64,000 nucleotides of DNA from Streptomyces sp. Tue6028 (GCF_002300165.1 NZ_MLCE01000035.1:1-64000), one strand, 5' to 3'; positions 39,148-48,348 are shown, counted from the first letter of the stretch. Numbers and translations: made by a program. Notes: generated by a model from the letters alone, not told the origin.

Positions 39148-40833
39148 TCAGCCGGTGAAGCCCGCGGTGATGGAGGTGAACTGCCAGGTGCTCTGGCTGA
39201 TGCCGGAGCAGTTGCTCACCACGCCGCCGCCGGGGCAGGGCCGGTCACGGTTGACCGCCCAGAAGGCGAGCCGCGCGATGTGGTGGGAGTTCGCCCAGTC
39301 GCGGATCTGCGTCCAGATCGCCGGGGTGGTGTTCTCCTGCTGGTCGGACAGACCGTTCATGCCGGAGATGCCGATGTGCGAGTAGGCCGTCGCGTCGTCC
39401 CAGCCGAAGGTCGACTTCAGCTTGGCCTTCAGCCCCTCGGTGGCGTTGACCGTGTTGCCGTACATGTCGGAGCCGCCGCCGAAGTCGAACGGCATGATGG
39501 TGAAGACGTCGATGCCCGCGTTCAGGGACTGCGCCTGCTCGATGAGACGGTTGCCGTAGTACGTCGGGCCGGTCGTCGAGGTGCCGAAGGTGACGATGGT
39601 CTTCAGGCCGGGGTTGTTGGCCTTGACCGTCTTCAGCGCGGTCAGGATCTTCGCCTGCACGGCCTCGTTCTCGAACTCGTCCGTGTTCTCGATGTCCATG
39701 TCGATCGCCTTGAGGCTGTAGGCGTCGATCACCTTCTGCAGGGCTCCGGCGAGCGCGCTCGCCGAGGAGCAGTTGGCGCCGAGCTTGCTGCCCTGCCAGC
39801 CGCCGAAGGAGGGGACGATGTCGCCGCCCGCGGAGCGGATCTGGTTGATGGCGGTCTGGTCGACGCCGCCGGTCAGCGCCCGGTTGCCGTCCCAGGCGGG
39901 GTTGCAGCCGCCCGAGTCGAGCACGAACGCCATCGTGAACCACTTGACGCCGGTCGCGTTCATGACGGTGGTCGGGCTCGGCGGGTCGCCCCAGCCCTCG
40001 AACAGGTACGGTGCCGCCTGCTTGAAGCCGGTGCCGCCGCCACCGCCCGCGTTCGTCGTCACCGACACGGCGTTGGACGCGGGGGAGGCGTTGCCGGCCG
40101 CGTCACGCGCCTTGACGGTGAAGGTGTAGGCGGTGCTCGGGGACAGTCCGCTGACGGTGGCGCTGGTGCCGGACACCGTGAGCACCTGGTTGGAGCCACT
40201 GTAGACGTCGTAGCCGGTCACGCCGACGTTGTCGCTCGACGCGCCCCACGACAGGGACACGCTCGACGAGGTCTTGCCGGTGGAGGTCAGGTTTGTGGGG
40301 GCGGTCGGCGCCTGGGTGTCGGAGCCGCCGCCGCCCGGCCCGTCCAGGCTGATGTCGTCGGCGTAGTAGGTGCCCTGCGCGTACCAGCCGTGCACGTAGA
40401 TCTTGGCGCTGGTCTGCGAGGCGCCGGTCGTGAAGGACACGGTCAGCTTGCTGTAGGCCGACGGGGACGTCGTCCAGGTGGAGGCGCCGCCGTCCACGCC
40501 GAGGTACACGTAGCTCCCGCGCACCCAGCCCGAGAGGCTGTACGTCGTGTTCGGCTGGACCGACACGGTCTGGGTGCACTGGGCGTTGTCGCTGGCGCTC
40601 ACCGCTCCCGAGAGCGCCTTGGAGCCGCCGTGCACCGGGCTGGAGACGACGGAGCCCAGGTTGCCGGAGCAGGACCAGGGGGAGAGGCTTCCGGTCTCGA
40701 AGCCGGGGTTGGAGAGGATGTTGGCGGCCTGCGCCGTGCCGGGGAGGGCGACCGCCCCGGCCAGGGCCAGCGCGGCGGTGCCGAGCAGGGCCAGGAAGCG
40801 ATGTCTGGAACGTCTGAGGTCTGCGATGCGCAC
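39148..40833 (-). CDS. secreted GH18 chitinase with N-terminal CBM and FnIII domains
   Basis: The signal peptide ends near AQA-A36. A carbohydrate-binding beta-sandwich at about 38-175 begins NILSNPGFETGSLSPWSC, followed by a fibronectin type III domain (APTNLTSTGKTSSSVSLSW). A Gly linker leads to the GH18 barrel from about 275. The catalytic DMDIE has D378, D380 and E382; the usual first Asp of DxxDxDxE is Lys here, a difference seen in some GH18 subgroups. GTG 40833 has GGGAG six bases upstream. Two DasR-like sites lie just upstream. The enzyme would degrade chitin outside the cell. Confidence 0.93.
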   Translation of the reverse strand: MRIADLRRSRHRFLALLGTAALALAGAVALPGTAQAANILSNPGFETGSLSPWSCSGNLGSVVSSPVHGGSKALSGAVSASDNAQCTQTVSVQPNTTYSLSGWVRGSYVYLGVDGGASTWTTSPSAYSKLTVSFTTGASQTSAKIYVHGWYAQGTYYADDISLDGPGGGGSDTQAPTAPTNLTSTGKTSSSVSLSWGASSDNVGVTGYDVYSGSNQVLTVSGTSATVSGLSPSTAYTFTVKARDAAGNASPASNAVSVTTNAGGGGGTGFKQAAPYLFEGWGDPPSPTTVMNATGVKWFTMAFVLDSGGCNPAWDGNRALTGGVDQTAINQIRSAGGDIVPSFGGWQGSKLGANCSSASALAGALQKVIDAYSLKAIDMDIENTDEFENEAVQAKILTALKTVKANNPGLKTIVTFGTSTTGPTYYGNRLIEQAQSLNAGIDVFTIMPFDFGGGSDMYGNTVNATEGLKAKLKSTFGWDDATAYSHIGISGMNGLSDQQENTTPAIWTQIRDWANSHHIARLAFWAVNRDRPCPGGGVVSNCSGISQSTWQFTSITAGFTG

Positions 40834-40888
40834 GCGATCTCCCTGAAGAAATGGGGGTGTTCGGGAGTGCTGAGAGGTGCGCAACCAA

Positions 40889-40904
40889 GTTGGTATGGAC
40901 CAAT
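40889..40904. promoter_or_regulatory. DasR-like site A upstream of the chitinase
   Basis: GTTGGTATGGACCAAT keeps the TTGGT/ACCAA arms and matches 11 of 16 positions of the published dre consensus for DasR. It is 56 bases upstream of the chitinase start. Confidence 0.5.
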
Positions 40905-40929
40905 CTCGCTGTCAAGACGCTGCGCGAGA

Positions 40930-40945
40930 ATTGGTCCAGACCGGT
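40930..40945. promoter_or_regulatory. DasR-like site B upstream of the chitinase
   Basis: ATTGGTCCAGACCGGT matches 13 of 16 positions of the dre consensus and contains TGGTCCAGACC, the core of the direct repeat known from Streptomyces chitinase promoters. It lies 97 bases upstream of the start. Confidence 0.7.
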
Positions 40946-40982
40946 AGGCGTGACGGAGGAGAAGGGGGACGAGGGGGGGAGG

Positions 40983-42149
40983 CTAGGCCGGCTGGATGGC
41001 CGCCGTCGCGGGCGCGCCGGCTGACGCGGACGGTCCGCCGGAGGAGGGAGCCGCCGGCTCCGTGGCCGGGGCCGGCACGGCGGGCAGTGACGGCACGGGC
41101 GACTCGGTCCGCTGCTGCGGCAGCGACACCGGACGCACCGCGCGGGGCCCCGAGACCACCGTGTAGTCCTTCCCGAGGGACGCCGGAACCACCTCGCCCG
41201 TCTCCTCGCCGAGCGCCAGCCGCACCGCGGCCCAGGGAGCGTTGATCCCGCACAGCGCCAGCTGGTGCAGACCGCCCGCCGGACGCGTGTTCACGTCCAT
41301 CAGCACCGGCTGGTCCCCGAACATGCGGAACTGGATGTTCGACAGATAGTGCAGTCCGAACGCCTCCGCGAGCAGCCGCGCGGGCTCGGTCCACGACGGG
41401 TGCAGCGTGAAGCCGCGGCGCCGCCCGTTCTTCGTGCGACCCACCGCCATGCGGACCCGCCCGTCCGGTGCGGTCAGGCAGTCGACGGACACCTCGGGCT
41501 GCTCCAGCCGGGGCATCACCAGCCAGTCCACCGGCTCGTCCGCCTCGCGCAGCGCCGCCACGACCAGGTCCAGCGGCACGAAGGGGCTCGGGAAACCATT
41601 GAGGTGCATGAGCGAGAAAGGAGCCCGCGTGATGACGCGGAAGCCCACTCCGCCCGCTCCGGCCGCCGGCTTGAAGCAGGCCGTGTGACCCGCGGCCTCC
41701 AGCGTCTCGACGGCCGTGAGGAGCTCCTCCTCGGTGCGCACCCGCCACCACGGCGGCACCGGCACACCCACCGCCTGCACCGCCTGGTAGGCGGTGGCCT
41801 TGTCCTGGAAGACGGCCACCGCCTCGGGGGGCGGGGCCAGCAGAGCCGTACCGAGCGCGGCGAACTCGGCGCGCTGGGCCACGATCGCGGCCTGGTGCAG
41901 CACCGGCACGAACACGTCTATGGAGTGACGCGCGCACTGGTCCAGGGCGTACTCGACGTAGGCGCGCGGGGACAGGCCCTCGGGCTCCAGCTCGGCGGTG
42001 TCGGCGGCGGCCAGCACGGGGGAGTCCGGGTCGCCGTGCGTGGCATGGATCTCGACCGGGCGGCCCTGCGGATTACTTCGCAGCTGATCCATGAAGAACA
42101 CGTTCTCCGCGTACGTGCGGTTGAGCCAGACGCGTACGCGGAAATCCAT
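40983..42149 (-). CDS. ATP-grasp domain protein with Pro/Ala-rich C-terminal tail
   Basis: This 388-residue protein has an ATP-grasp-type fold with a family-like core (FKPAAGAGGVGFRVI, VDCLTAPDGRVRM and metal ligands in VLMDVNTRPAGGLHQLAL). Such enzymes ligate carboxylates to amines or thiols using ATP. The final 65 residues are disordered and rich in Pro, Ala and Ser. ATG 42149 has AAAGG upstream. It diverges from the phosphoesterase-PPTase pair, and a role beside a carrier-protein pathway is only a guess. No partner biosynthesis genes are seen. Confidence 0.75.
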   Translation of the reverse strand: MDFRVRVWLNRTYAENVFFMDQLRSNPQGRPVEIHATHGDPDSPVLAAADTAELEPEGLSPRAYVEYALDQCARHSIDVFVPVLHQAAIVAQRAEFAALGTALLAPPPEAVAVFQDKATAYQAVQAVGVPVPPWWRVRTEEELLTAVETLEAAGHTACFKPAAGAGGVGFRVITRAPFSLMHLNGFPSPFVPLDLVVAALREADEPVDWLVMPRLEQPEVSVDCLTAPDGRVRMAVGRTKNGRRRGFTLHPSWTEPARLLAEAFGLHYLSNIQFRMFGDQPVLMDVNTRPAGGLHQLALCGINAPWAAVRLALGEETGEVVPASLGKDYTVVSGPRAVRPVSLPQQRTESPVPSLPAVPAPATEPAAPSSGGPSASAGAPATAAIQPA

Positions 42150-42413
42150 GCAGGCCGCCTTTCGGGGGTTCACGGGCACGGCGGAGCGGGCCGTGCCCGG
42201 CCAGGGGAGAGGGAGGAACACCAAGCCGCCGTACGCCAAGAAAGGTTCGTGGCAGCCGTGTTGGGGCGATCATAAGGGGCGCGCACCCCCCGTACGGCTA
42301 CGGGCGTGTTACGGATTTCCCGGGTGTCGTGTCCGGGCATCCTTGTCCCGTGCCGGGCGTATGTGTTCTTGTGTTGCCATTCGTCTTCTACGGGGGTGCG
42401 GAGAGTGCGGTCG

Positions 42414-43313
42414 ATGGACGCCGGGCACGGGAATCTGCTGGCCATCAGCGATCTGCACATCGGATACCCCGAGAACCGCGCCCTGGTCGAGAAGATGCGC
42501 CCGGAGACCGACGAGGACTGGCTGCTGGTCGCCGGTGACGTCGGAGAGATCGTCAGCGACATCCGGTGGGCCCTGGAGACCCTCGCCGCACGCTTCTCCA
42601 AGGTGATCTGGGTGCCCGGCAACCACGAGCTGTGGACCCATCCGAAGGACCCCGTGCAACTGCGCGGCGTCGCCCGCTACGAGCATCTGGTCGCCGTCTG
42701 CCGGGAGTTGGGCGTCATCACCCCCGAGGACCCCTACCCGGTCTGGGAGGGGCCCGGCGGGCCCGTGGTCGTCGCTCCGCTCTTCCTGCTCTACGACTAC
42801 TCGTTCCTGCCGCAGGGCTGTGTGACCAAGGCGCAGGGACTGGCCTACGCCGAGGGGACGGGCGTGGTCTGCACCGACGAGCACGTGCTCCACCCCGACC
42901 CCTACCCCAGCCGCGACGCCTGGTGCCAGGCCCGGGTCGCCGAGACCGAGCGCAGACTCGCCGAACTGCCCGCCGACCTGCCGACCGTCCCGGTCAACCA
43001 CTACCCGTTGGACCGCCATCCGACGGACATCCTGCGCTACCCCGAGTTCGCCATGTGGTGCGGCACCCGGCGGACCGCCGACTGGCACCGCAGGTTCCGT
43101 GTGGAGGCCATGGTCTACGGTCATCTCCACATCCCCCGGACCACCTGGCACGAGGGCGTGCGCTTCGAAGAGGTGTCCGTGGGTTATCCCCGAGAATGGC
43201 GCAAGCGCCCCGGACAGCCGGGCACGCTGCGCCGCATTCTGCCGATGGAGGTCGGAGCCGGTGATGGAGGAGCTGCTCCCGGAGTCGGCCGTGGCAGTGG
43301 AGAGCTACGGTGA
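42414..43313 (+). CDS. metallophosphoesterase (calcineurin-like)
   Basis: The five metallophosphoesterase motifs are present: ISDLHIG, VAGDVGE, VPGNHELW, VNHYPL and VYGHLHIP. The size of 299 residues includes a Gly-rich tail that overlaps the next gene by 50 bases. It hydrolyses phosphoesters with a two-metal centre; the substrate is not known. ATG 42414 is used; GTG 42405 is a close alternative. Overlap with the PPTase gene suggests joint expression, an arrangement I recall from other Streptomyces. Confidence 0.88.
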   Translation: MDAGHGNLLAISDLHIGYPENRALVEKMRPETDEDWLLVAGDVGEIVSDIRWALETLAARFSKVIWVPGNHELWTHPKDPVQLRGVARYEHLVAVCRELGVITPEDPYPVWEGPGGPVVVAPLFLLYDYSFLPQGCVTKAQGLAYAEGTGVVCTDEHVLHPDPYPSRDAWCQARVAETERRLAELPADLPTVPVNHYPLDRHPTDILRYPEFAMWCGTRRTADWHRRFRVEAMVYGHLHIPRTTWHEGVRFEEVSVGYPREWRKRPGQPGTLRRILPMEVGAGDGGAAPGVGRGSGELR

Positions 43314-43950
43314 CGACTGGGCCGAGGGCGCGAGCCTGTACCCCGAGGAGCAGGCGCTGCTGACACGGGCCGTGCAGAAGCGGCGGCGGGAGTTCACCGC
43401 CGTGCGCGCCTGCGCCCGCCGTGCCATGGAGAAGCTCGGGGTGCCCCCCGCTCCCGTCCTGCCGGGCGAGCGCGGAGCACCCCAGTGGCCCGCCGGCCTG
43501 ATCGGCAGCATGACGCACTGCGACGGCTATCGCGCCGCCGCACTCGCCCGCGCCACCGACCTGGCCTCCCTCGGCATAGACGCCGAACCTCATCAGCCGC
43601 TCCCGGAGGGCGTCCTGGAGGCCGTGGCCCTGCCCGCGGAGACGGGCCGCCTCGACCGGCTCGCCGCCGAGCACCCCGCGGTCCACTGGGACCGGCTGCT
43701 GTTCAGCGCCAAGGAGTCGGTCTACAAGGCGTGGTTCCCGCTCACCGGGAAGTGGCTGGACTTCTCCGAGGCCGACATCGACCTCCTTCCGCACCCCGGC
43801 TCCCCGGGCCAGGGCCCCTCGGGCCGCCTGCGCGCCCGGCTGCTGGTCCCAGGGCCCCTGCTGGACGGCCGGCGCGTCGAGGTCTTCGACGGACGCTGGA
43901 CCGTCCAACGGGGCCTGGTCGGCACGGTCGTCACGGTGCCTCATCCCTGA
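43264..43950 (+). CDS. 4'-phosphopantetheinyl transferase (Sfp/EntD type)
   Basis: This 228-residue enzyme moves phosphopantetheine from CoA to carrier proteins of fatty-acid, polyketide or peptide synthases. The Mg and CoA motifs are SLGIDAEPH and FSAKESVYKAW, with the basic loop RRREFTAVRACARRAM near the N-terminus, as in the EntD/PptT-like group. ATG 43264 follows GGAG. It lies inside the end of the phosphoesterase gene. No polyketide or peptide synthase lies in the window, so it probably serves clusters elsewhere. Confidence 0.92.
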   Translation: MEELLPESAVAVESYGDDWAEGASLYPEEQALLTRAVQKRRREFTAVRACARRAMEKLGVPPAPVLPGERGAPQWPAGLIGSMTHCDGYRAAALARATDLASLGIDAEPHQPLPEGVLEAVALPAETGRLDRLAAEHPAVHWDRLLFSAKESVYKAWFPLTGKWLDFSEADIDLLPHPGSPGQGPSGRLRARLLVPGPLLDGRRVEVFDGRWTVQRGLVGTVVTVPHP

Positions 43951-44177
43951 GTGGGCTCCGGGCACCAGGTCTGCAACAGCCGGAAGAACGCCTCCTCATT
44001 GCCCGCGAGACCTGCCGCGGCCAGGGACCGCTCCGCCTCCGCTAGCACGGCGGGGGGCACCACGGGTGGTCGGCGCCCGTCCGGCGGGCCGTCGAAGGCG
44101 GCTCGTACGGTCTGGAGGAGGCGGAGGTAGGCCTGCACGGCGGCGCGTTCGTGATCGGTCAGTACGGCGGTCTGCAT
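43941..44177 (-). CDS. small conserved-looking hypothetical protein
   Basis: This 78-residue soluble protein is predicted to be mostly helical (DHERAAVQAYLRLLQTVRAA, then AEAERSLAAAGLAGNEEAFF). I do not recognise it. ATG 44177 has a clear GGGGAGAG site upstream and codon use is Streptomyces-like. Its end overlaps the convergent PPTase stop by ten bases. Confidence 0.6.
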   Translation of the reverse strand: MQTAVLTDHERAAVQAYLRLLQTVRAAFDGPPDGRRPPVVPPAVLAEAERSLAAAGLAGNEEAFFRLLQTWCPEPTQG

Positions 44178-44559
44178 CGGACGGCTCTCCCCGGGTCGGC
44201 TGGTCGTGTCAGGTGCTGCCTGACTCCAGCTTGCCGTCCGCCACTGACAATCCCGTTTCGGTACGTGGAGGTTCGCCCGCTTAGCGGAGGCGAAACATCC
44301 CGGAAATCCCTTGTGGAACAGGGGCCCTAGGCTGGACAGGAGAGCCTCGGGGCCGCCCTCGCGACGGCCGGACGGCGCCTGCCCGGGACCGCTGCGGCAC
44401 CCGCACGGCGGGCGGGCCGCGGCCGCGACCGGCGGCGCGGGCGCCGCGTGACGGGCGGCCCGGCCGCCTGCCCGGACGGTGTGCCGAGGAGGACGGGAGA
44501 CGCCCGGACGAAGGGCGTGGGAACCGCCGCACGGCGGCGTGGCGACAGGAGGTGGGCCG
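44178..44559. other. 382-base intergenic region with imperfect hairpin
   Basis: The region separates the small hypothetical gene from the alpha/beta hydrolase gene, which diverge. An imperfect stem-loop (TTCGCC-CGC with GCG-GA-GGCGAA) lies at 44272-44294. Otherwise I see no gene, repeat or clear promoter. Confidence 0.4.
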
Positions 44560-45603
44560 GTGGCCGACGCACCGCTCGGACGACCGCGGAGAACCGTGCG
44601 CCTGCGCTCCGTGGGCGACGGGGAACTGCGCCTGCACCACCGCGTCGTGCACGGCTACCGGCGCGCCTACCGGATGGCCGGCGAGGGCCCCGCGCTCGTC
44701 CTGATCCACGGCATCGGCGACTCGTCGGCGACCTGGGCGGAGCTGATCCCCGACCTGGCCCGCACCCACACGGTGATCGCGCCCGACCTGCTCGGCCACG
44801 GCGCCTCCGACAAGCCGCGGGCCGACTACTCCGTGGCCGCCTACGCCAACGGCGTACGCGATCTGCTGGCCACGTTGGACATCGAGTCCGCCACCCTGGT
44901 CGGCCACTCGCTGGGCGGCGGCGTCGCGATGCAGTTCGCCTACCAGTACCCCGAGCGCACCGAACGGCTCGTCCTGGTGAGCGCGGGCGGTGTCGGCGGC
45001 GAGGTCAACCCCGTCCTGCGGGCGGTCTCGCTGCCCGGCGCGCACCTCCTGCTCTCCGCGCTGCGGCTGCCCGGCATGCGCCTGCAAGTAGGCCTGTTCG
45101 CCCGGCTCATGAGCCTGCTCGACACCGATCTCGGCCAGGACGCACCCGAGTTGCTGACCCTGGTGGACGCGCTGCCCGACACGACCTCCCGCAGCGCCTT
45201 CATCCGCACCCTGCGGGCCGTCGTCGACTGGCGCGGCCAGGCGGTCACCATGCTCGACCGCTGCTACCTCACGGAGGGCATGCCCACGATGCTCCTCTGG
45301 GGCGACCGGGACAGCGTGGTGCCCGTCAGACACGCCCACGGCGCGCACCGGGCCATGCCGGGCAGCCGACTGGAGGTCTTCGAGGGCGCGGGCCACTTCC
45401 CCTTCCACAGCGACCCGGCGCGCTTCCTGGCCCTGGTCGAGGAGTTCACCACCACCACGGCCCCCGCGGACTGGAGCCGTGAGCACTGGCGCGAGCTGCT
45501 GCGCGCGGGCCGCTCCGGCACGAGCGTGGGCCGGCCGGACACGCCCCAGAACCGCGCGGTGGAGCGGGACCTGCGCGAGGCGAGCGAACGCAGCGCCACA
45601 TGA
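44560..45603 (+). CDS. alpha/beta-hydrolase
   Basis: This 347-residue hydrolase has the oxyanion motif LIHGIGDSS, the nucleophile S117 in VGHSLGGG, an acid near WGDRDSVVP and the base His in GAGHFPFHSD. The substrate is unknown; esterase or epoxide-hydrolase-like activities are typical. GTG 44560 follows GGAGG with seven bases of spacing. The C-terminal 45 residues are charged and unlike the core fold. It is a single gene ending at a large hairpin. Confidence 0.88.
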   Translation: MADAPLGRPRRTVRLRSVGDGELRLHHRVVHGYRRAYRMAGEGPALVLIHGIGDSSATWAELIPDLARTHTVIAPDLLGHGASDKPRADYSVAAYANGVRDLLATLDIESATLVGHSLGGGVAMQFAYQYPERTERLVLVSAGGVGGEVNPVLRAVSLPGAHLLLSALRLPGMRLQVGLFARLMSLLDTDLGQDAPELLTLVDALPDTTSRSAFIRTLRAVVDWRGQAVTMLDRCYLTEGMPTMLLWGDRDSVVPVRHAHGAHRAMPGSRLEVFEGAGHFPFHSDPARFLALVEEFTTTTAPADWSREHWRELLRAGRSGTSVGRPDTPQNRAVERDLREASERSAT

Positions 45604-45616
45604 CGTTCCGCCAGGC

Positions 45617-45680
45617 CCTGTCCGACACGTCCCCGCCTGCCCGGCGGGCGACGCCGGGGATCGGGGGACTGTCGGACAGG
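45617..45680. terminator. long-range stem-loop between convergent genes
   Basis: CCTGTCCGACA at 45617 pairs with TGTCGGACAGG at 45670, and the interior contains smaller G/C pairings (CCCCG with CGGGG). It separates the hydrolase from the oppositely oriented membrane-protein gene. Confidence 0.6.
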
Positions 45681-45682
45681 CG

Positions 45683-46900
45683 CTAGCTGGTGCGCTCCCG
45701 GACGTCGCGCTCCGGACGCCTCGCCGCCCGCCCGCGGGCGGCCGCCACGACCGGGGACTCGCGCAGGGCGATGGACATGCCCACCAGGTCGCGCGGCCCG
45801 TCGGTGGACGCGACCTGGGCGGCCGGCCCCCCGGCGGCCTCCGCCGAGTCGATGACCCTGCCCTCCGGATCGGCGGCCCTGGCCCGCACCGCGGCCGTCA
45901 CCATCACCGCATCCGCCTCCGCCTGCGCCCGGGCGGGCGGCGATCCCGCCGCGACGGCCGCGTCGTAGGCGTCGGAGCGCACCTCGGGGTCGAAGTAGGG
46001 GTACAGGCTCAGCATGCCGTCGTGGATGTCGGACTCCCGCTGGGTGACCTGGAGTTCGGCGGGGGACCACCAGGAGATGCGCACCGCCCGGTCCTCGTCC
46101 ACGGCGACCGGCTTCAGCTCGCGCCACAGCGGACCCAGCCTGCGGTACGTCGACCAGGTGTTCCAGCTGTCCCCGATGCGCTGGCAGGCCAGCGGGACGC
46201 AGAAGCCGACCGCGGTGATCTGGGCTCCGGCGGAGGCCAGCACCGGCGCCACGTTGGTGCTCAGGCCGTCCAGGTCGCCGCCGTTCCAGCGGGCGACCAC
46301 GGCGATGAACTTGGCGGCCGAGTAAGGGATGTTGCACAGCGAGCCGAACGCGATGATCACCAGTCCGGCCCGCAGCCAGCCGCGCACCTGGAGCGCCCAG
46401 CGCCAGCACATGATGTTCATCGCGATGCCCGCGGTGGACAGCGCCACGAGGTACAGCACGATCATCTCGCGCAGGAACGGCGTGTTCGCGTAGTAGGTGT
46501 CGAAGTCGCGCAGCCGCTCCTCGGGGGCCTCCCCGAGGGCGAAGAGCACGATCAGCGCCGCACCCACCACGCTGTATCCGGCGATCCAGCGGCGCGAGAG
46601 GCGGCGGGTCACCTCGGGCCGGCCACCCCGCCAGTTGATGATCAGCACCAGACAGGAGGCACTGAAGGCACTCAGCAGGCAGTAGACCAGTGGCGCCGAG
46701 ACGTTGGGGACCCTGGTGACCTCGTTGACCTTGCCGATGGTGGGCGGGGCCGCGAAGAGGAACACCAGGCCCGCGAGCGCCAGGAGCACACCGACGGAGC
46801 GCAGCAGCGGATCGCGCCAGCCGCGCAGGAGCGCCGGGCCCTTGAAGGCGATGGCGGCACCCATGGCGGCGGCGGGGATGTAGTAGCTGGATCCGTCCAT
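45683..46900 (-). CDS. multi-pass membrane protein, MAB_1171c-like family
   Basis: This 405-residue protein has about seven hydrophobic helices in the first 250 residues (including LLALAGLVFLFAAP and MIVLYLVALSTAGIAMNIM) and a soluble tail with many Ala and Arg. I assign it by memory to the MAB_1171c-like transporter family because such genes travel with an HExxH protease and an XRE regulator, exactly as here. Its function is not established. ATG 46900 lies 12 bases after the protease stop, so it is the last gene of a three-gene unit. Confidence 0.6.
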   Translation of the reverse strand: MDGSSYYIPAAAMGAAIAFKGPALLRGWRDPLLRSVGVLLALAGLVFLFAAPPTIGKVNEVTRVPNVSAPLVYCLLSAFSASCLVLIINWRGGRPEVTRRLSRRWIAGYSVVGAALIVLFALGEAPEERLRDFDTYYANTPFLREMIVLYLVALSTAGIAMNIMCWRWALQVRGWLRAGLVIIAFGSLCNIPYSAAKFIAVVARWNGGDLDGLSTNVAPVLASAGAQITAVGFCVPLACQRIGDSWNTWSTYRRLGPLWRELKPVAVDEDRAVRISWWSPAELQVTQRESDIHDGMLSLYPYFDPEVRSDAYDAAVAAGSPPARAQAEADAVMVTAAVRARAADPEGRVIDSAEAAGGPAAQVASTDGPRDLVGMSIALRESPVVAAARGRAARRPERDVRERTS

Positions 46901-46912
46901 GTTCCGGGACCT

Positions 46913-47479
46913 TCAGCCCTGCGGTCCGCGGTAGCCCAGCGACGCCTCGATGCGGCCGGCCAGACCGTCACGCTGCACGGGCCCGCGCAGGGGTGAACCG
47001 GCGAGCCAGGTACGGCACTTGCTGGCGAGCAGCAGGCCGAAGCTCTCGGCCTCCTTCTCGTCGTCCATGTCGAAGCGGGTGCGCGCGGCCACCTTCAGGA
47101 CGGTCTCCTGGAGGTCGGCGCCGTCGCTCAGTAGACGGGCGGCGACGGCCGCGCCCTCGACGTGGTGGCTGCAGTGCCCGGCCTTCATGTGCCACAGCTC
47201 GTGGCCCAGGATGACCAGCTGGTGGTCCGGCGCGGTGCGCTCCTCGATGACGACGAGGTCCTGTTCGGCCATGTCGAGCCAGAGCCCGCTCGCGGTGCCG
47301 GGCGGAAAGGCGGCCGTGCGGAACTGGACGGGGCGGCCCCGGCGTCTGCTCATCGCGCCGCACAGCGCCGCGTACAGCTCGGCGGGTTCCGCCGGTGCCG
47401 GGAGCGACAGCTCCGCTACCAACTCGCCGCACAGGCGGCGCATTTCCCTTCCGATGCCCACAGCTCTCCCCCGGCTCAC
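46913..47479 (-). CDS. ImmA/IrrE-like HExxH metalloprotease-type protein
   Basis: This 188-residue protein carries the zinc motif HELWH (H93, E94, H97) followed by MKAGH, and a downstream EKEAESFG segment that may give the third ligand. The family includes ImmA/IrrE proteases that cut XRE-type repressors to release gene expression. GTG 47479 overlaps the XRE stop as GTGA, tying the protease to its likely regulator target. Later in-frame starts near MRRLCGEL are possible. Whether it is an active protease is inferred. Confidence 0.75.
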   Translation of the reverse strand: MSRGRAVGIGREMRRLCGELVAELSLPAPAEPAELYAALCGAMSRRRGRPVQFRTAAFPPGTASGLWLDMAEQDLVVIEERTAPDHQLVILGHELWHMKAGHCSHHVEGAAVAARLLSDGADLQETVLKVAARTRFDMDDEKEAESFGLLLASKCRTWLAGSPLRGPVQRDGLAGRIEASLGYRGPQG

Positions 47480-48126
47480 GACTCTGGCCGTTTGACGCTC
47501 TCCAGGAGCATGTCCAGCCACTCGGCGACCTTGTCCCGGTGCTGGTCGGTGGGCAACTGCGCGGCCCGCCAGGCGATTCCGCGGACACCGTGGTCCAGGA
47601 GCAGCCGCTCCAGCGGGTCGGCGGCGGCCGCCGCGCGTTCGCGGTCGGCGAGTCTTTGCAGGAGTTCCTGCTCCGAGCGCTGGAGGGCGCTCACGAGGGC
47701 CTCGGAGTCCTCGGCCGTGAGGAATCCGGCGTGGACCCGGAAGAAGCGCTGGATGGCGTCGCAGTGTTCCATGGTGGGGCGCCGGTCGCCGTTGATGAGG
47801 GCACCCGCCTGCTGGCGCGACATGCCGGCGCCGTCGGCGATCTCCTGCTGGGTGTAGCGGCGTCCGTTGGGCTTCAGGCGGGTGCGGCGCAGCAGGTCGA
47901 GTCGTTGCAGGAAGCGGGCCTGGAGGTCGGGTTCGCCGGTGTGGCGGCCGCTCAGCAGGGCCTTCACCACGGGTTCGGGGACGCCGGAACCGGCGGACAG
48001 GCGCTGGATGTCGAAGACCTCGGAGAGCTGCACGCCGAGCCTGTGGGCCAGGTCGCTGACCCGGGTCACGACGGCCTGCAGCAGAACCGTCGCCGTGGCG
48101 CCCGGAACCTCGAAGCCATCCGTCAC
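47476..48126 (-). CDS. XRE-family helix-turn-helix regulator
   Basis: A helix-turn-helix sits at about residues 92-118 (YTQQEIADGAGMSRQQAGAL, INGDRRPT), preceded by a variable helical region. The 216-residue length fits repressors with C-terminal dimerisation segments. It is first in the regulator-protease-membrane protein unit and diverges from an MmyB-like gene. A perfect 10+2+10 inverted repeat lies in the gap between them and is a natural operator for it. Confidence 0.8.
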   Translation of the reverse strand: MTDGFEVPGATATVLLQAVVTRVSDLAHRLGVQLSEVFDIQRLSAGSGVPEPVVKALLSGRHTGEPDLQARFLQRLDLLRRTRLKPNGRRYTQQEIADGAGMSRQQAGALINGDRRPTMEHCDAIQRFFRVHAGFLTAEDSEALVSALQRSEQELLQRLADRERAAAAADPLERLLLDHGVRGIAWRAAQLPTDQHRDKVAEWLDMLLESVKRPES

Positions 48127-48216
48127 CGACAGATCTCCTACGTCTCTCTACAGGTCGCTCTCAAGAAGGTCAGGAACCATCGGGAGACTAGCCCCTCGGT
48201 CGAACTCACATCCAGG

Positions 48217-48238
48217 TCTCGCCACAACTGTGGCGAGA
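48217..48238. promoter_or_regulatory. perfect 22-bp operator candidate
   Basis: TCTCGCCACA and TGTGGCGAGA flank AC with no mismatch. The site lies 91 bases from the XRE start and 111 bases from the divergent MmyB-like start. The XRE protein is the best candidate to bind it, possibly with control of both directions. Confidence 0.6.
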
Positions 48239-48348
48239 TTCAGCCGTCAACGGTCGCCAAATGCCACGATAGTTGACACGCCTGTGCCCTGGGCAGCAGG
48301 ATCGGGGCGCCGCGTGAAGGCCGCAGAGGCAAGAGGGGTGACCTCCCG

